Shown: positions 40,601-46,926 of the stretch, in pieces | Layout of the letters: every line of letters starts with the position of its first letter | Position numbering within the stretch: position 1 is the first letter of the stretch | Translations under genes and position numbers: made by a program | Notes under the pieces: generated by a model | Seen by the model: only the letters and a program-made list of their open reading frames with translations | The model's database searches: none | Told to the model about the DNA's origin: nothing | Assembly: GCA_015488295.1 (NCBI GenBank) | Contig: WFOC01000002.1 | Span: forward strand, 1 to 46,926 | Origin: Gammaproteobacteria bacterium | Lineage (GTDB): Bacteria; Pseudomonadota; Gammaproteobacteria; SZUA-229 | Direction of reading: 5' to 3' | Length of the DNA stretch: 46,926 nt

Positions 40601-41339
40601 GTTGATAAACAGGTTTTCACTGAAAGGTCCGGCGATGACGTTTAGTGCGCGCGGCAGCTGGCTGACCGCGTGGAACGGGTCACACGAAACAGTGATGCAG
40701 GGCAAAATCAGCAGCACTAACTGTGGTGAGACACTGGTCGGGTTAGGTTATCAGCGCAGTCTCGATCACTGCGAATACAATGCGACCTTTAGCTCGAAAT
40801 GGCCGGCAGAGCCTTATGCACTGTCCTGGTCGAACATGAAAGGTGAAACTTCGTTCGAGATGAAAAAAGGTGAGATACTTGAAGTTGACCCGGGCACCGG
40901 CGGGCGCTTGCTTGGGTTGTTGAACATATTCAAGCTGGCAAACCGCCTGGCTTTCGATTTTAACGACGTGACGCGTGAAGGTTTTGCCTTCGACACCATC
41001 CAAGGTGATTTTGAGTTTGTTAATGGCGATGGTTCGCTGAAAAACTTTGATGTCTCTGCACCAGCGGCAGACATCAATATGTTTGGTAGTATAGGCATGG
41101 TAAAACACGACTATGGCCTGTTGATGCGGGTGAAGCCGCATACGGATAGCCTGACATTTGCCGGTGGCTTTTTGATGGGCGGTGTTGTTGTTGGCACCGG
41201 CCTGGCTCTTATTCAAAAGGTGTTTGATCTGGGCGTAATCGGGCATAATGTTTATTCGATTACGGGCACCTGGGATAAGCCGGTTATTGAGAAGATTATT
41301 GAGCGTGAAGCGGATACGTCAGATGAGGAAGATTTTTAA
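37695..41339 (+). CDS. yhdP: YhdP-like AsmA-family protein
   Basis: The 1214-aa protein has one N-terminal transmembrane helix (ICIIICLAVVLISAAVIFSVL) and a very large periplasmic part of repeated beta-strand pattern, ending in the AsmA-like C-terminal region (KGEILEVDPGTGGRLLGLLNIFKLANRL, then GFAFDTIQGDFEFVNGDG). In E. coli YhdP, with TamB and YdbH, carries phospholipid to the outer membrane. The length is close to E. coli (about 1266). It lies 36 bp after rng, the conserved rng-yhdP order. The last stretch is acidic (EADTSDEEDF). Confidence 0.93.
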   Translation: MRWLIRFRICIIICLAVVLISAAVIFSVLRAVLPYATGYKNEIQLEISKQIGLPVEIESIDAAIHWFSPRLKLIGVSIYDEKNKLPLFNFREAFVELDVLASVMHGNVIVADVGLVGADISIEKLSETEWSIQGIKFTSGGSSELPERFVYMLQNSDYLLHDSNIYYQDHTGDKLSLSLLDINMDVRNDFNNHKIKFSMNLPESYGKSLVVVADLQGDFDVLDGDVYIEAQQLKVKQWNRKFNLLNKYQVDTTLDINIWGTLDNSNIESLVAQLTAKDLSVVNSRTKKSWQTKYLSTKFRYVKEAENHYLAVSDFYFGSREKAAWAHPATILASDEGDYYYLSADFLRVEDLQQIADVLLPAGLNHEIAQLLKIDKVEDLNDYQLKADIYNLDLQIPKDMSEQNLLDKLTVEAVLNDFSIANHADGFKLTGLDGALNYSKPQAVIDLQTKDAVFEYKELFSEPIVVGTLQGKLTLARMDDGWQASTEQLQLKNNHINTFSRFVLNVSAENKTFVDMQTSFYDADGKYTRHYLPVGIMSSGLVDWLNMAVTDGHVPEGQFIMYGELDGFPYADHSGVFQTMFTVHDVNMKFMEDWPVLTDASATIKFDKQSLFITKMKGWTHDAEMLDGSVTFLDLNHPHLTVKIEAHGKNEDLQSYIWSSPLDDVLGNAMRLFQLEGKNNLALTVEVPLDKDQVDVTVDGHLTLVDTGIYYPALGYELDGVNGVIDFTEKSIFADSIIAQFDNKPVSINAFTEKGDSGSQVVFHLDGEIDIDYLLQRYEWIPKDWLSGQSAWSINFEIPYQPKDYLVRITADSLLENVVVQMSDKVQKPPASKLDFSAEINILDAGDLQVNASINGVGINGAGADKNSEHLVDLFAVRNAEKIWNFDVRSGYMTGRGELTEGLGKDTQFILDLDEVDVHALFFSKNKKVSRPLMPSSFPPLSWQARKVLWDDWTFTDVKLETSWNKHGMLINRFSLKGPAMTFSARGSWLTAWNGSHETVMQGKISSTNCGETLVGLGYQRSLDHCEYNATFSSKWPAEPYALSWSNMKGETSFEMKKGEILEVDPGTGGRLLGLLNIFKLANRLAFDFNDVTREGFAFDTIQGDFEFVNGDGSLKNFDVSAPAADINMFGSIGMVKHDYGLLMRVKPHTDSLTFAGGFLMGGVVVGTGLALIQKVFDLGVIGHNVYSITGTWDKPVIEKIIEREADTSDEEDF

Positions 41340-41341
41340 CA

Positions 41342-41773
41342 ATGAATAAATTCCCGACGCTGATCCCCGGGGCATTGCTTGCGCTCATATTATCATTGTC
41401 TGCCACGATGATTTATGCTGAAGTATCCGTCGGCGCAGTGACAACCGATAAAGCCGCTGTTATCAGCGCCAGGCCACTGTCACAGCCGGCAGAAGAGAGT
41501 ACCACCGGCTGGCAGCTGTATGCCGAGCAATGGGAGCTGGCGCGAAGCGGTGAGACTATATTGTCGCTGCCGGTGCTGAAACAGGTGATTCAGGCATGGC
41601 TGGCCGATAAAAGTAAAAAGATAGAAATACAGTATCCGGGCGGTGAAGATGGTGAATTCTGGGTGCATGAACTGGCCGACTGGCTGGTTGCTCTGGGAAT
41701 TCCGTCAAAGTATATGGTCATAACACCGGGCAGCGGCGCGGATGATGTGATTAAATTCGATATAATAAAATAA
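41342..41773 (+). CDS. Small secreted/periplasmic protein of unknown function
   Basis: The 143-aa protein starts 2 bp after yhdP. It has a signal peptide (LIPGALLALILSLSATMIYAEVSV, likely cut after YA). The mature part is about 118 residues, with WELARSGETILSLPVLKQVIQAWL and IEIQYPGGEDGEFWVHELADWLVALGIPSKYMVITPGSG. The order strand, YPGGE loop, helix, LGIPS, strand recalls the second half of OmpA-like domains, but I cannot assign a family. Coupling to yhdP suggests an envelope role (inference). Confidence 0.8.
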   Translation: MNKFPTLIPGALLALILSLSATMIYAEVSVGAVTTDKAAVISARPLSQPAEESTTGWQLYAEQWELARSGETILSLPVLKQVIQAWLADKSKKIEIQYPGGEDGEFWVHELADWLVALGIPSKYMVITPGSGADDVIKFDIIK

Positions 41774-41792
41774 ATGAGCAGGAGATTGATTG

Positions 41793-42623
41793 GTGAGTAA
41801 AGTTGCAGCGATACAGATGGCATCAGGACCAAATGTGAAAGCGAATCTGGCTGAAGCTGAAAAGCTGGTGAAAATTGCCGTTCAGCAGGAGGCCGAGCTG
41901 GTCGTGTTGCCGGAAAATTTTGCCATCATGGGCACGACTGAAAACGATAAAGTCAAAATTGCCGAAGATTTTGGCGGCGGTTTATTGCAGGACTATCTCA
42001 GGGATCTGGCAATCAAGTACAATATCTGGCTGGTTGGTGGCACTATTCCGTTAAGCTCGGCTGAGGCTGGAAAGATTTCTGCTGCCTGCTTGTTGTTCAA
42101 CCCGCAGGGCGAAGTTGTCGCCCGCTATGACAAGATACACCTGTTTGATGTCACCATCGAAGCCAGCAACGAAAGTTATACCGAATCAGAAACCATCTCG
42201 GCGGGTAATGATATTGTTGTTGTTGATACGCCGTTTGGTCGACTCGGGCTGGCGGTTTGTTATGACCTGCGTTTCCCCGAACTGTTTCGCGCCATGGTTG
42301 AACAAAAAATGGAAATTTGTGCGCTGCCATCGGCTTTCACCAGCCTCACCGGCAAGGTTCACTGGGAATCATTATTGCGTTCACGAGCTATTGAAAATCT
42401 CTCGTTCATGGTTGCTGCCGACCAGGGCGGCTACCATGTGGGTGGTCGTGAAACACACGGCGACAGCATGATTGTTGATCCCTGGGGGCGGGTGCTTAAC
42501 CGGTTGCCGCATGGCACTGGCGTGGTAGTGGCTAATATTGATATGGTCAAGCTGGAACATACGCGCAAGATGTTTCCTGCGCTTGAACACCAAAGGTTTC
42601 AATGCGCCTTTGCTAGCAGATAG
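41793..42623 (+). CDS. Carbon-nitrogen hydrolase (nitrilase superfamily, Nit/YbeM type)
   Basis: The 276-aa protein shows the triad E41 (LPENFA), K114 (YDKIHLFD) and C156 (VCYDLRFPE). This subfamily includes the deaminated-glutathione amidases (Nit1, YbeM) and other omega-amidases; the substrate cannot be set from sequence alone. The start is taken as GTG 41793, eight bases after GGAG; the track's TTG 41790 is the neighbouring codon. A homologue beside yhdP and rng is also known in pseudomonads. The usual next gene tldD is absent and an antiporter follows. Confidence 0.9.
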   Translation: MSKVAAIQMASGPNVKANLAEAEKLVKIAVQQEAELVVLPENFAIMGTTENDKVKIAEDFGGGLLQDYLRDLAIKYNIWLVGGTIPLSSAEAGKISAACLLFNPQGEVVARYDKIHLFDVTIEASNESYTESETISAGNDIVVVDTPFGRLGLAVCYDLRFPELFRAMVEQKMEICALPSAFTSLTGKVHWESLLRSRAIENLSFMVAADQGGYHVGGRETHGDSMIVDPWGRVLNRLPHGTGVVVANIDMVKLEHTRKMFPALEHQRFQCAFASR

Positions 42624-42670
42624 TGAGCATTCCTGAAAAATACCCGGGTTATTAAATAGCTGTTACAGCG

Positions 42671-43837
42671 ATGGAATTTCAAAATATAATTTTGCAGTTT
42701 GTTTTGATCTTCGCTGGCGCGGCGATTTTTGCCACAATTTTTTTATACCTCAAGCAACCTGTTATTCTCGCCTATATCGGCTTTGGTATTGTCGCCGGGC
42801 CGTGGGGGCTCGGCCTGATCAAGGAGCCGGGGCACATCGAAGAGCTGTCGCATATCGGTGTCATTCTGCTGCTGTATCTTCTTGGCATCAACCTGAAACC
42901 TGATCGCCTGTATCACCTTTTCAGCAAAACGGCAGTGGTGACACTGCTCACCAGTCTGGTGTTTCTGGTAGTGACAGCGTCTGCTGCCATGGCTTTTGGT
43001 TTTGGTTTTGTTGAAAGCGCCATCATCGGTGCCGCTCTGATGTTTTCCAGTACCATCATCAGTCTTAAGCTGATTCCGACCACGGCGCTGCACCACCGCC
43101 ACACTGGCGAGATGATGATCAGCGTATTGTTGATGCAGGATGTCATTGCAATTTTGCTGATCGTGTTGTTGACAGGTGGCCAGGGTGATAACGTTACTTC
43201 AGCTATTGCTATGTTATTTGTGAAATTGATCGCGCTGGCAGTGGTGGCTTATGGCCTGGTTCGATATGTCATCAATAACCTTTTTTTACGTTTTGATATT
43301 ATTCAGGAATACACTTTTCTGCTGGCGCTGGGCTGGGGTATGCTTGGTGCCGGTGTGGCGCAGGCCATTGGCCTGTCGTATGAGATGGGCGCGTTTGTAG
43401 CCGGTGTTGCCTTCGCTTCGTCACCGGTATCGATGGTGATTGCCGAACACCTTAAACCGCTGCGTGACTTTTTTCTGATCCTGTTTTTCTTCTCCATCGG
43501 TGCGCACTTTAATTTCCTGGTAACGCAGCAGGTGCTATTGGCCGGTGTCGTTATTTCGATAATGATCGTGCTGGTAAAGCCTTTTGTATTCAAACAGGGG
43601 TTTCAGTTAATCGGTGAAGACAAAAAGTTTTCTGCAGAGCTGGGTGCAAGGTTGGGGCAGGGCAGTGAGTTTTCCCTGCTGGTGTCATACAGTGCGCTGG
43701 CTGCCGGCATAATCGATCTGCGCGCGTCCTATCTGATACAGCTGGTGGTTATCATCACCTTTGTGTTGTCGACATACTGGGTGGTGTATCGCTACCGTAC
43801 GCCGATTTCGAGCACTGCTAAAAATCGCATGGATTAG
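42671..43837 (+). CDS. CPA2-family cation:proton antiporter (Kef-like, membrane domain only)
   Basis: The 388-aa protein consists of about 12 hydrophobic helices of the Na_H_exchanger fold. Recognisable parts are QPVILAYIGFGIVAGPWGLGL, LLLYLLGINLKPDRLYHL and the Kef-like GAFVAGVAFASSPVSMVIAEHLKPLRDFFLILFFFSIGAHF. KefB and KefC continue after the membrane part into a NAD-binding (TrkA-N) domain; here the protein ends in a short basic tail, so that regulatory domain is missing. The ion (K+ or Na+) is not determined. It is 47 bp after the amidase and followed by palindromic repeats. Confidence 0.88.
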   Translation: MEFQNIILQFVLIFAGAAIFATIFLYLKQPVILAYIGFGIVAGPWGLGLIKEPGHIEELSHIGVILLLYLLGINLKPDRLYHLFSKTAVVTLLTSLVFLVVTASAAMAFGFGFVESAIIGAALMFSSTIISLKLIPTTALHHRHTGEMMISVLLMQDVIAILLIVLLTGGQGDNVTSAIAMLFVKLIALAVVAYGLVRYVINNLFLRFDIIQEYTFLLALGWGMLGAGVAQAIGLSYEMGAFVAGVAFASSPVSMVIAEHLKPLRDFFLILFFFSIGAHFNFLVTQQVLLAGVVISIMIVLVKPFVFKQGFQLIGEDKKFSAELGARLGQGSEFSLLVSYSALAAGIIDLRASYLIQLVVIITFVLSTYWVVYRYRTPISSTAKNRMD

Positions 43838-43850
43838 AGGCAGTTTACAC

Positions 43851-43971
43851 TCGTTCCCACGCTCCCGCGCGGGAATGCATAGGATGCTTAGATTAAATAT
43901 CCCATTTCAAAATTTCTGAACGTAGCGTGTTTCTCAAGGTCAGGTATGGATTCCCACAGAGACTGTGGGAA
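43851..43971. repeat. Pair of GTTCCCAC-type palindromes
   Basis: The 146-bp gap between the antiporter and yjgA contains CGTTCCCACGCTCCCGCGCGGGAATGC (about 43852-43878), with TTCCC and GGGAA ends. Further on is a perfect hairpin TTCCCACAG-AGA-CTGTGGGAA (43951-43971). The GTTCCCACGCTC...GTGGGAA(T/C)GC type is a known, widely scattered gammaproteobacterial intergenic repeat. The gap is between two convergent genes, where such elements usually sit. Confidence 0.65.
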
Positions 43972-43983
43972 CCAGAGAATTCA

Positions 43984-44526
43984 CTATTCACTATTTACTA
44001 TCTTACTGTCTTCCAGTTCACGCAAATATTTAAACAGCTTGCGTGAAGCAGCGGGCGGTTTGCCCTGCTTTTTTTCCTGATGTGCGGCGCGAATCAACTG
44101 GTTGATGTGCTGGCGGTCGATCTCCGGAAAATGTGCGATGACTTCGTTGAGTGTGTTTTTGTCGTTGTCAATCAAACTGTCGCGCCATTTTTCCAGGCGT
44201 TTAAAATGCGCAGTGTTGGTGTCGTGGCGATGCTGTATTTTTCTCAGTTGCGCTTCGATGTCTTCACTGTCGATAGCGCGTAATAATTTCCCGATGTACA
44301 GACGCTGCCGCTTGAGGCCGCTGCGTGATTTTATTTTTAATGCGGTGTTTATCGCTTCTTCCAGTTCGTCGCTCATGTTCAGCGAATCCCGGTCTTCCCG
44401 TGACAGCTTTAATATTTCCCCGCCGACATCGATTAGATGCTGGCTGTCACGTTTTAGCTGTGACTTGCTGGGGCCATCATATAAAGGTTCTTCGCTGTTT
44501 TTTTCTGAATTATGATTAGTAGTCAT
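43984..44526 (-). CDS. yjgA: Ribosome-associated protein DarP (YjgA, DUF615)
   Basis: The 180-aa charged helical protein has the DUF615 core: PSKSQLKRDSQHLIDVGGEILKL near the N-terminus, GLKRQRLYIGKLLRAID, and ALKIKSRSG. YjgA/DarP associates with late 50S precursors. ATG 44526 is preferred to the track's 44586 because it gives the family N-terminus; it overlaps the DUF3108 gene by 11 bp. The last six residues (KIVNSE) and stop come from a TTCACTA/TTTACTA microrepeat at the 3' end. Confidence 0.92.
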   Translation of the reverse strand: MTTNHNSEKNSEEPLYDGPSKSQLKRDSQHLIDVGGEILKLSREDRDSLNMSDELEEAINTALKIKSRSGLKRQRLYIGKLLRAIDSEDIEAQLRKIQHRHDTNTAHFKRLEKWRDSLIDNDKNTLNEVIAHFPEIDRQHINQLIRAAHQEKKQGKPPAASRKLFKYLRELEDSKIVNSE

Positions 44527-45307
44527 CGTCGTTATCGATTGCTTGTTCGATGTATGGTTTTTCGTGATTGAAACTGACGCTTTCAAGTTGCATGCGTGAG
44601 TGCAGTTTTCCGTCGCGGTAGTTTTCTATAATAACGGGAATATTATACAGTGCGGGTATCAGCCAGATATGCAACTGCCGATCTCTGTCCGGGTCGCTGC
44701 GTACTAGTTGCAATGCTTTGTATTCCTTGCCGGCAAAAGTGATTTTTTTGCTTGATGTTAAAACAAAGTTATAGTCACCGATCTCGCCTTTAAGAATAGC
44801 CTTGTAAGGGTATTCTTTAACATCTTCGCTGGCTTCAATCATCAGCGGAATCTGAAATGAAACAATGTCCCAGATTTCGCTATCGGTTTGAAGGTCTATT
44901 TTTTTGCCGCGAACAACACCGCTTATTTTTCCTTTCAGCGTGTTTTTATATGTGTTCCATAATATGTCGATGTCTTCGTCCCGGTTTTTCTCTCGACCGG
45001 TTTGTTTGTAGACGTGCTTTTTTAGTAATAGATTGTCGCCGGCTTCATCGATATAGCTGACCGCAGAAACAGTGTCGCTGGCAAACATGCTGGCGATGCC
45101 GAACAGTTTTGTATCCTGGCTGAACTTATAGCCCTTGTCGGTATAACTTAGCTGGTAGTGTGCTTCGGCAAGTTTTAAATCATATTTTTGAATGGCATAC
45201 CTGGCATCGAATTCGGGCAGGGCGTGAGTGGCAAAAACATTATGAGAAAGCAGGGTGGTCGCGGCAACAAGCAGTGGTAACAGAAAAAATGTTTTTTTGC
45301 GCGGCAT
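44516..45307 (-). CDS. DUF3108 exported protein
   Basis: The 263-aa protein has an N-terminal signal peptide (KKTFFLLPLLVAATTLLSHNVFA) and a beta-rich mature part typical of DUF3108 (ARYAIQKYDLKLAEAHYQLSYTDKGYKF ... YNFVLTSSKKITFAGKEYKALQLVR ... HIWLIPALYNIPVIIENYRDGKLHSRMQLESV). The family is of unknown function and often encoded next to purN. It starts 3 bp after purN and overlaps yjgA. A lipid- or envelope-binding role is only a guess from the fold pattern. Confidence 0.88.
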   Translation of the reverse strand: MPRKKTFFLLPLLVAATTLLSHNVFATHALPEFDARYAIQKYDLKLAEAHYQLSYTDKGYKFSQDTKLFGIASMFASDTVSAVSYIDEAGDNLLLKKHVYKQTGREKNRDEDIDILWNTYKNTLKGKISGVVRGKKIDLQTDSEIWDIVSFQIPLMIEASEDVKEYPYKAILKGEIGDYNFVLTSSKKITFAGKEYKALQLVRSDPDRDRQLHIWLIPALYNIPVIIENYRDGKLHSRMQLESVSFNHEKPYIEQAIDNDDDY

Positions 45308-45310
45308 GGT

Positions 45311-45997
45311 TCAAGTGCTTAGTTTATTGTTTTTCCACAGCAATGGTTTATGCAGAGGTTTGTTGTCAAGGTTCAGCTGTTCGCCATCAAATGTCAGACG
45401 GCCATCGGCTACCATTTGTAACATCATGGGGTAAATTTTGTGTTCCTGCTCCAGTACGCGAGAGGCCAAGCTGTTTTTATCGTCGCTATCAAGTACAGGG
45501 ACTTCAGCCTGTATGACAATCGGCCCGCTATCAAGTTCGTGGCTGACGTAATGCACGCTGGCACCGTGCACGGCATCGTGGTTATCGATGGCCATCTGGT
45601 GGGTGTTCAGGCCTTTGTATTTCGGCAGCAGGGACGGGTGGATGTTGACCAGGCGATCATGAAAATGGTCGATAAAGCCATCGCTTAAAATGCGCATGAA
45701 GCCGGCAAGCACAACAAGATCGGGTCTTAATGGATCGATGATATTGACCAGTGCGCGGTCAAAGGTTTGCCGGTCTGGGAACTGTTTGTGGTCGACGACG
45801 TGGGTTTCGATGTCGGCCAGCGCGGCACGATCCAGGCCGCCGGCTGTTACCTGATTGCTGATGACGGTTTTTATCTCGGCATCGAGCTGCTGGTTTTTTA
45901 TGGCATCAATGATGGCCTGCAGGTTACTGCCGCCGCCAGAGATGAGTACGACCAGTGAGATTTTTTTCTTTGCCACAGCGGTTTTATTGCAGGCCAC
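45311..45997 (-). CDS. purN: Phosphoribosylglycinamide formyltransferase
   Basis: The 228-aa enzyme moves the formyl group of 10-formyl-THF to GAR in purine synthesis. It has the N-terminal LVVLISGGGSNLQAIIDAI, the active-site region LVVLAGFMRILSDGFIDHFHDRLVNIHPSLLPKYKGLNTH and HYVSHELDSGPIVIQ with the catalytic aspartate. It is about 15 residues longer than E. coli PurN (212), partly through the N-terminal MACNKTAVAKKK. It starts 2 bp after the purM stop. Confidence 0.98.
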   Translation of the reverse strand: MACNKTAVAKKKISLVVLISGGGSNLQAIIDAIKNQQLDAEIKTVISNQVTAGGLDRAALADIETHVVDHKQFPDRQTFDRALVNIIDPLRPDLVVLAGFMRILSDGFIDHFHDRLVNIHPSLLPKYKGLNTHQMAIDNHDAVHGASVHYVSHELDSGPIVIQAEVPVLDSDDKNSLASRVLEQEHKIYPMMLQMVADGRLTFDGEQLNLDNKPLHKPLLWKNNKLST

Positions 45998-45999
45998 TG

Positions 46000-46926
46000 T
46001 TATTTAAAAACAACCTGGTCTTTGTCGCCGGGCTCGACAGTGCCCAACTGCCATGCGTTTTCACCGTTGTTATTCAACGTGTTGACGATGGCTTCGGCTT
46101 CGTCTGCGCTGACCATCAGTACCATGCCGACACCGCAGTTGAAGGTGCGGTACATCTCGTTGATTTCGACGTTGCCGTTTTTCTGTAACCACTGAAAAAT
46201 GTCTGGCAGTTGCCAGCTGCCGGTATCGACCACGGCCTGTGCATTTTCTGGCAGTACGCGTGGAATGTTTTCCAGCAGGCCGCCGCCGGTGATGTGTGCC
46301 ATGGCGTGGATGTCGAAATCTGGCAGCAGCTGGTGAATGGCTTTGACATAAATTCTTGTGGGTGCGAGCAGGGCATCCCCCAGTGACTTGCCGTCTTCGC
46401 CGAAACCGGCGTTGATGTCCGCACCGCTGACTTCGATAATTTTACGTACCAGTGAATAACCGTTGGAATGTGGCCCGCTGGAAGCGATAGCGACCATGAC
46501 ATCACCGGCTTTGACTTTCGAGCCGTCGATGATCTGCTGTTTTTCGACCACGCCGACGCAGAAGCCGGCCAGGTCATAATCACCTTTGCCGTACATGCCG
46601 GGCATCTCGGCGGTTTCGCCGCCGATCAATGCTGCATTCGACTGGCGGCAACCTTCGGCGATGCCTTCGACCACGCTGGCGGCGATCTCGGTGTTCAACT
46701 CGCCGGTGGCGTAGTAATCGAGAAAATACAGCGGCTCAGCGCCCAGCACTAAAATATCATTGACGCACATGGCGACCAGGTCGATGCCGATGGTGTCGTG
46801 TTTGTTCAGCTCGATGGCCAGTTTCAGCTTGGTGCCAACACCGTCAGTGCCCGAGACCAGTACCGGTTGCCTGTAGTTTTCCGGCAGTTCGAACAGGCCG
46901 CCAAAACCACCGAGACTGCCCATCAC
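46000..46926 (-). CDS. purM: Phosphoribosylformylglycinamidine cyclo-ligase (5'-truncated)
   Basis: At least 308 residues of PurM (AIR synthetase) are present. Landmarks are [69 protein letters not shown] and the C-terminal [15 protein letters not shown]. The reading frame is open to the window edge; by comparison with E. coli (345 aa) about 37 N-terminal residues lie outside. The track's first Met is a codon at the edge (GTG) and not a real start. It heads a purM-purN-DUF3108-yjgA transcript. Confidence 0.97.
   Translation of the reverse strand: MMGSLGGFGGLFELPENYRQPVLVSGTDGVGTKLKLAIELNKHDTIGIDLVAMCVNDILVLGAEPLYFLDYYATGELNTEIAASVVEGIAEGCRQSNAALIGGETAEMPGMYGKGDYDLAGFCVGVVEKQQIIDGSKVKAGDVMVAIASSGPHSNGYSLVRKIIEVSGADINAGFGEDGKSLGDALLAPTRIYVKAIHQLLPDFDIHAMAHITGGGLLENIPRVLPENAQAVVDTGSWQLPDIFQWLQKNGNVEINEMYRTFNCGVGMVLMVSADEAEAIVNTLNNNGENAWQLGTVEPGDKDQVVFK

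Overview
The window is a chromosomal segment of a gammaproteobacterium. The order tuf-rpsJ // rplC...rplQ, the uvrA / YajR-type transporter / ssb cluster, miaB-phoH-ybeY-corC-lnt, leuS-lptE-holA, nadD-rsfS-rlmH-maf-rng-yhdP-nit and purM-purN-DUF3108-yjgA are all gammaproteobacterial arrangements. Lnt, LptE, YhdP and CorC point to a Gram-negative with an LPS/lipoprotein outer membrane. Several short intergenic repeats and a few genes of unknown function suggest a non-enteric lineage. I cannot name the genus from sequence alone.

Layout. (1) 1-14.5 kb: the 3' end of tuf, then rpsJ, a hairpin terminator, a 454-bp non-coding gap with a candidate promoter and structured leader, then the S10/spc/alpha ribosomal block (rplC to rplQ, with secY, rpmJ and rpoA) ending in a strong terminator. 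(2) 14.5-19.9 kb: an unrecognised 160-aa gene downstream of uvrA (both minus), a YajR-like MFS transporter and ssb (both plus). (3) 20.0-27.4 kb: glmS, a REP-like palindrome, then miaB-phoH-ybeY-corC-lnt. (4) 27.4-32.1 kb: a DUF1451-like gene divergent from leuS-lptE-holA. (5) 32.1-32.6 kb: an unlisted 52-codon minus-strand ORF with its own promoter, Shine-Dalgarno and terminator, preceded by tandem CATAACAG repeats 20 bp apart. (6) 32.6-41.8 kb: proA, an AGTGAAA-type inverted repeat, nadD-rsfS-rlmH-maf-rng-yhdP and a small exported protein. (7) 41.8-43.8 kb: a nitrilase-family amidase and a CPA2 antiporter. (8) 43.8-46.9 kb: palindromic repeats, then yjgA/darP, DUF3108, purN and purM (5'-truncated) on the minus strand.

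Functionally almost everything is core housekeeping: ribosome structure and maturation (r-proteins, YbeY, RsfS, RlmH, RNase G, DarP), transcription (RpoA), DNA repair and replication (UvrA, SSB, HolA), envelope assembly (SecY, Lnt, LptE, YhdP, GlmS), tRNA charging and modification (LeuS, MiaB), and NAD, proline and purine synthesis. I found no CRISPR array, prophage, transposase, toxin-antitoxin pair or biosynthetic cluster. The items most worth a second look are the 52-aa gene with its regulatory region, the terminator/promoter/leader that separates rpsJ from the rest of the S10 operon, and the three families of intergenic palindromes. I do not see convincing evidence for a large undescribed multi-gene system.
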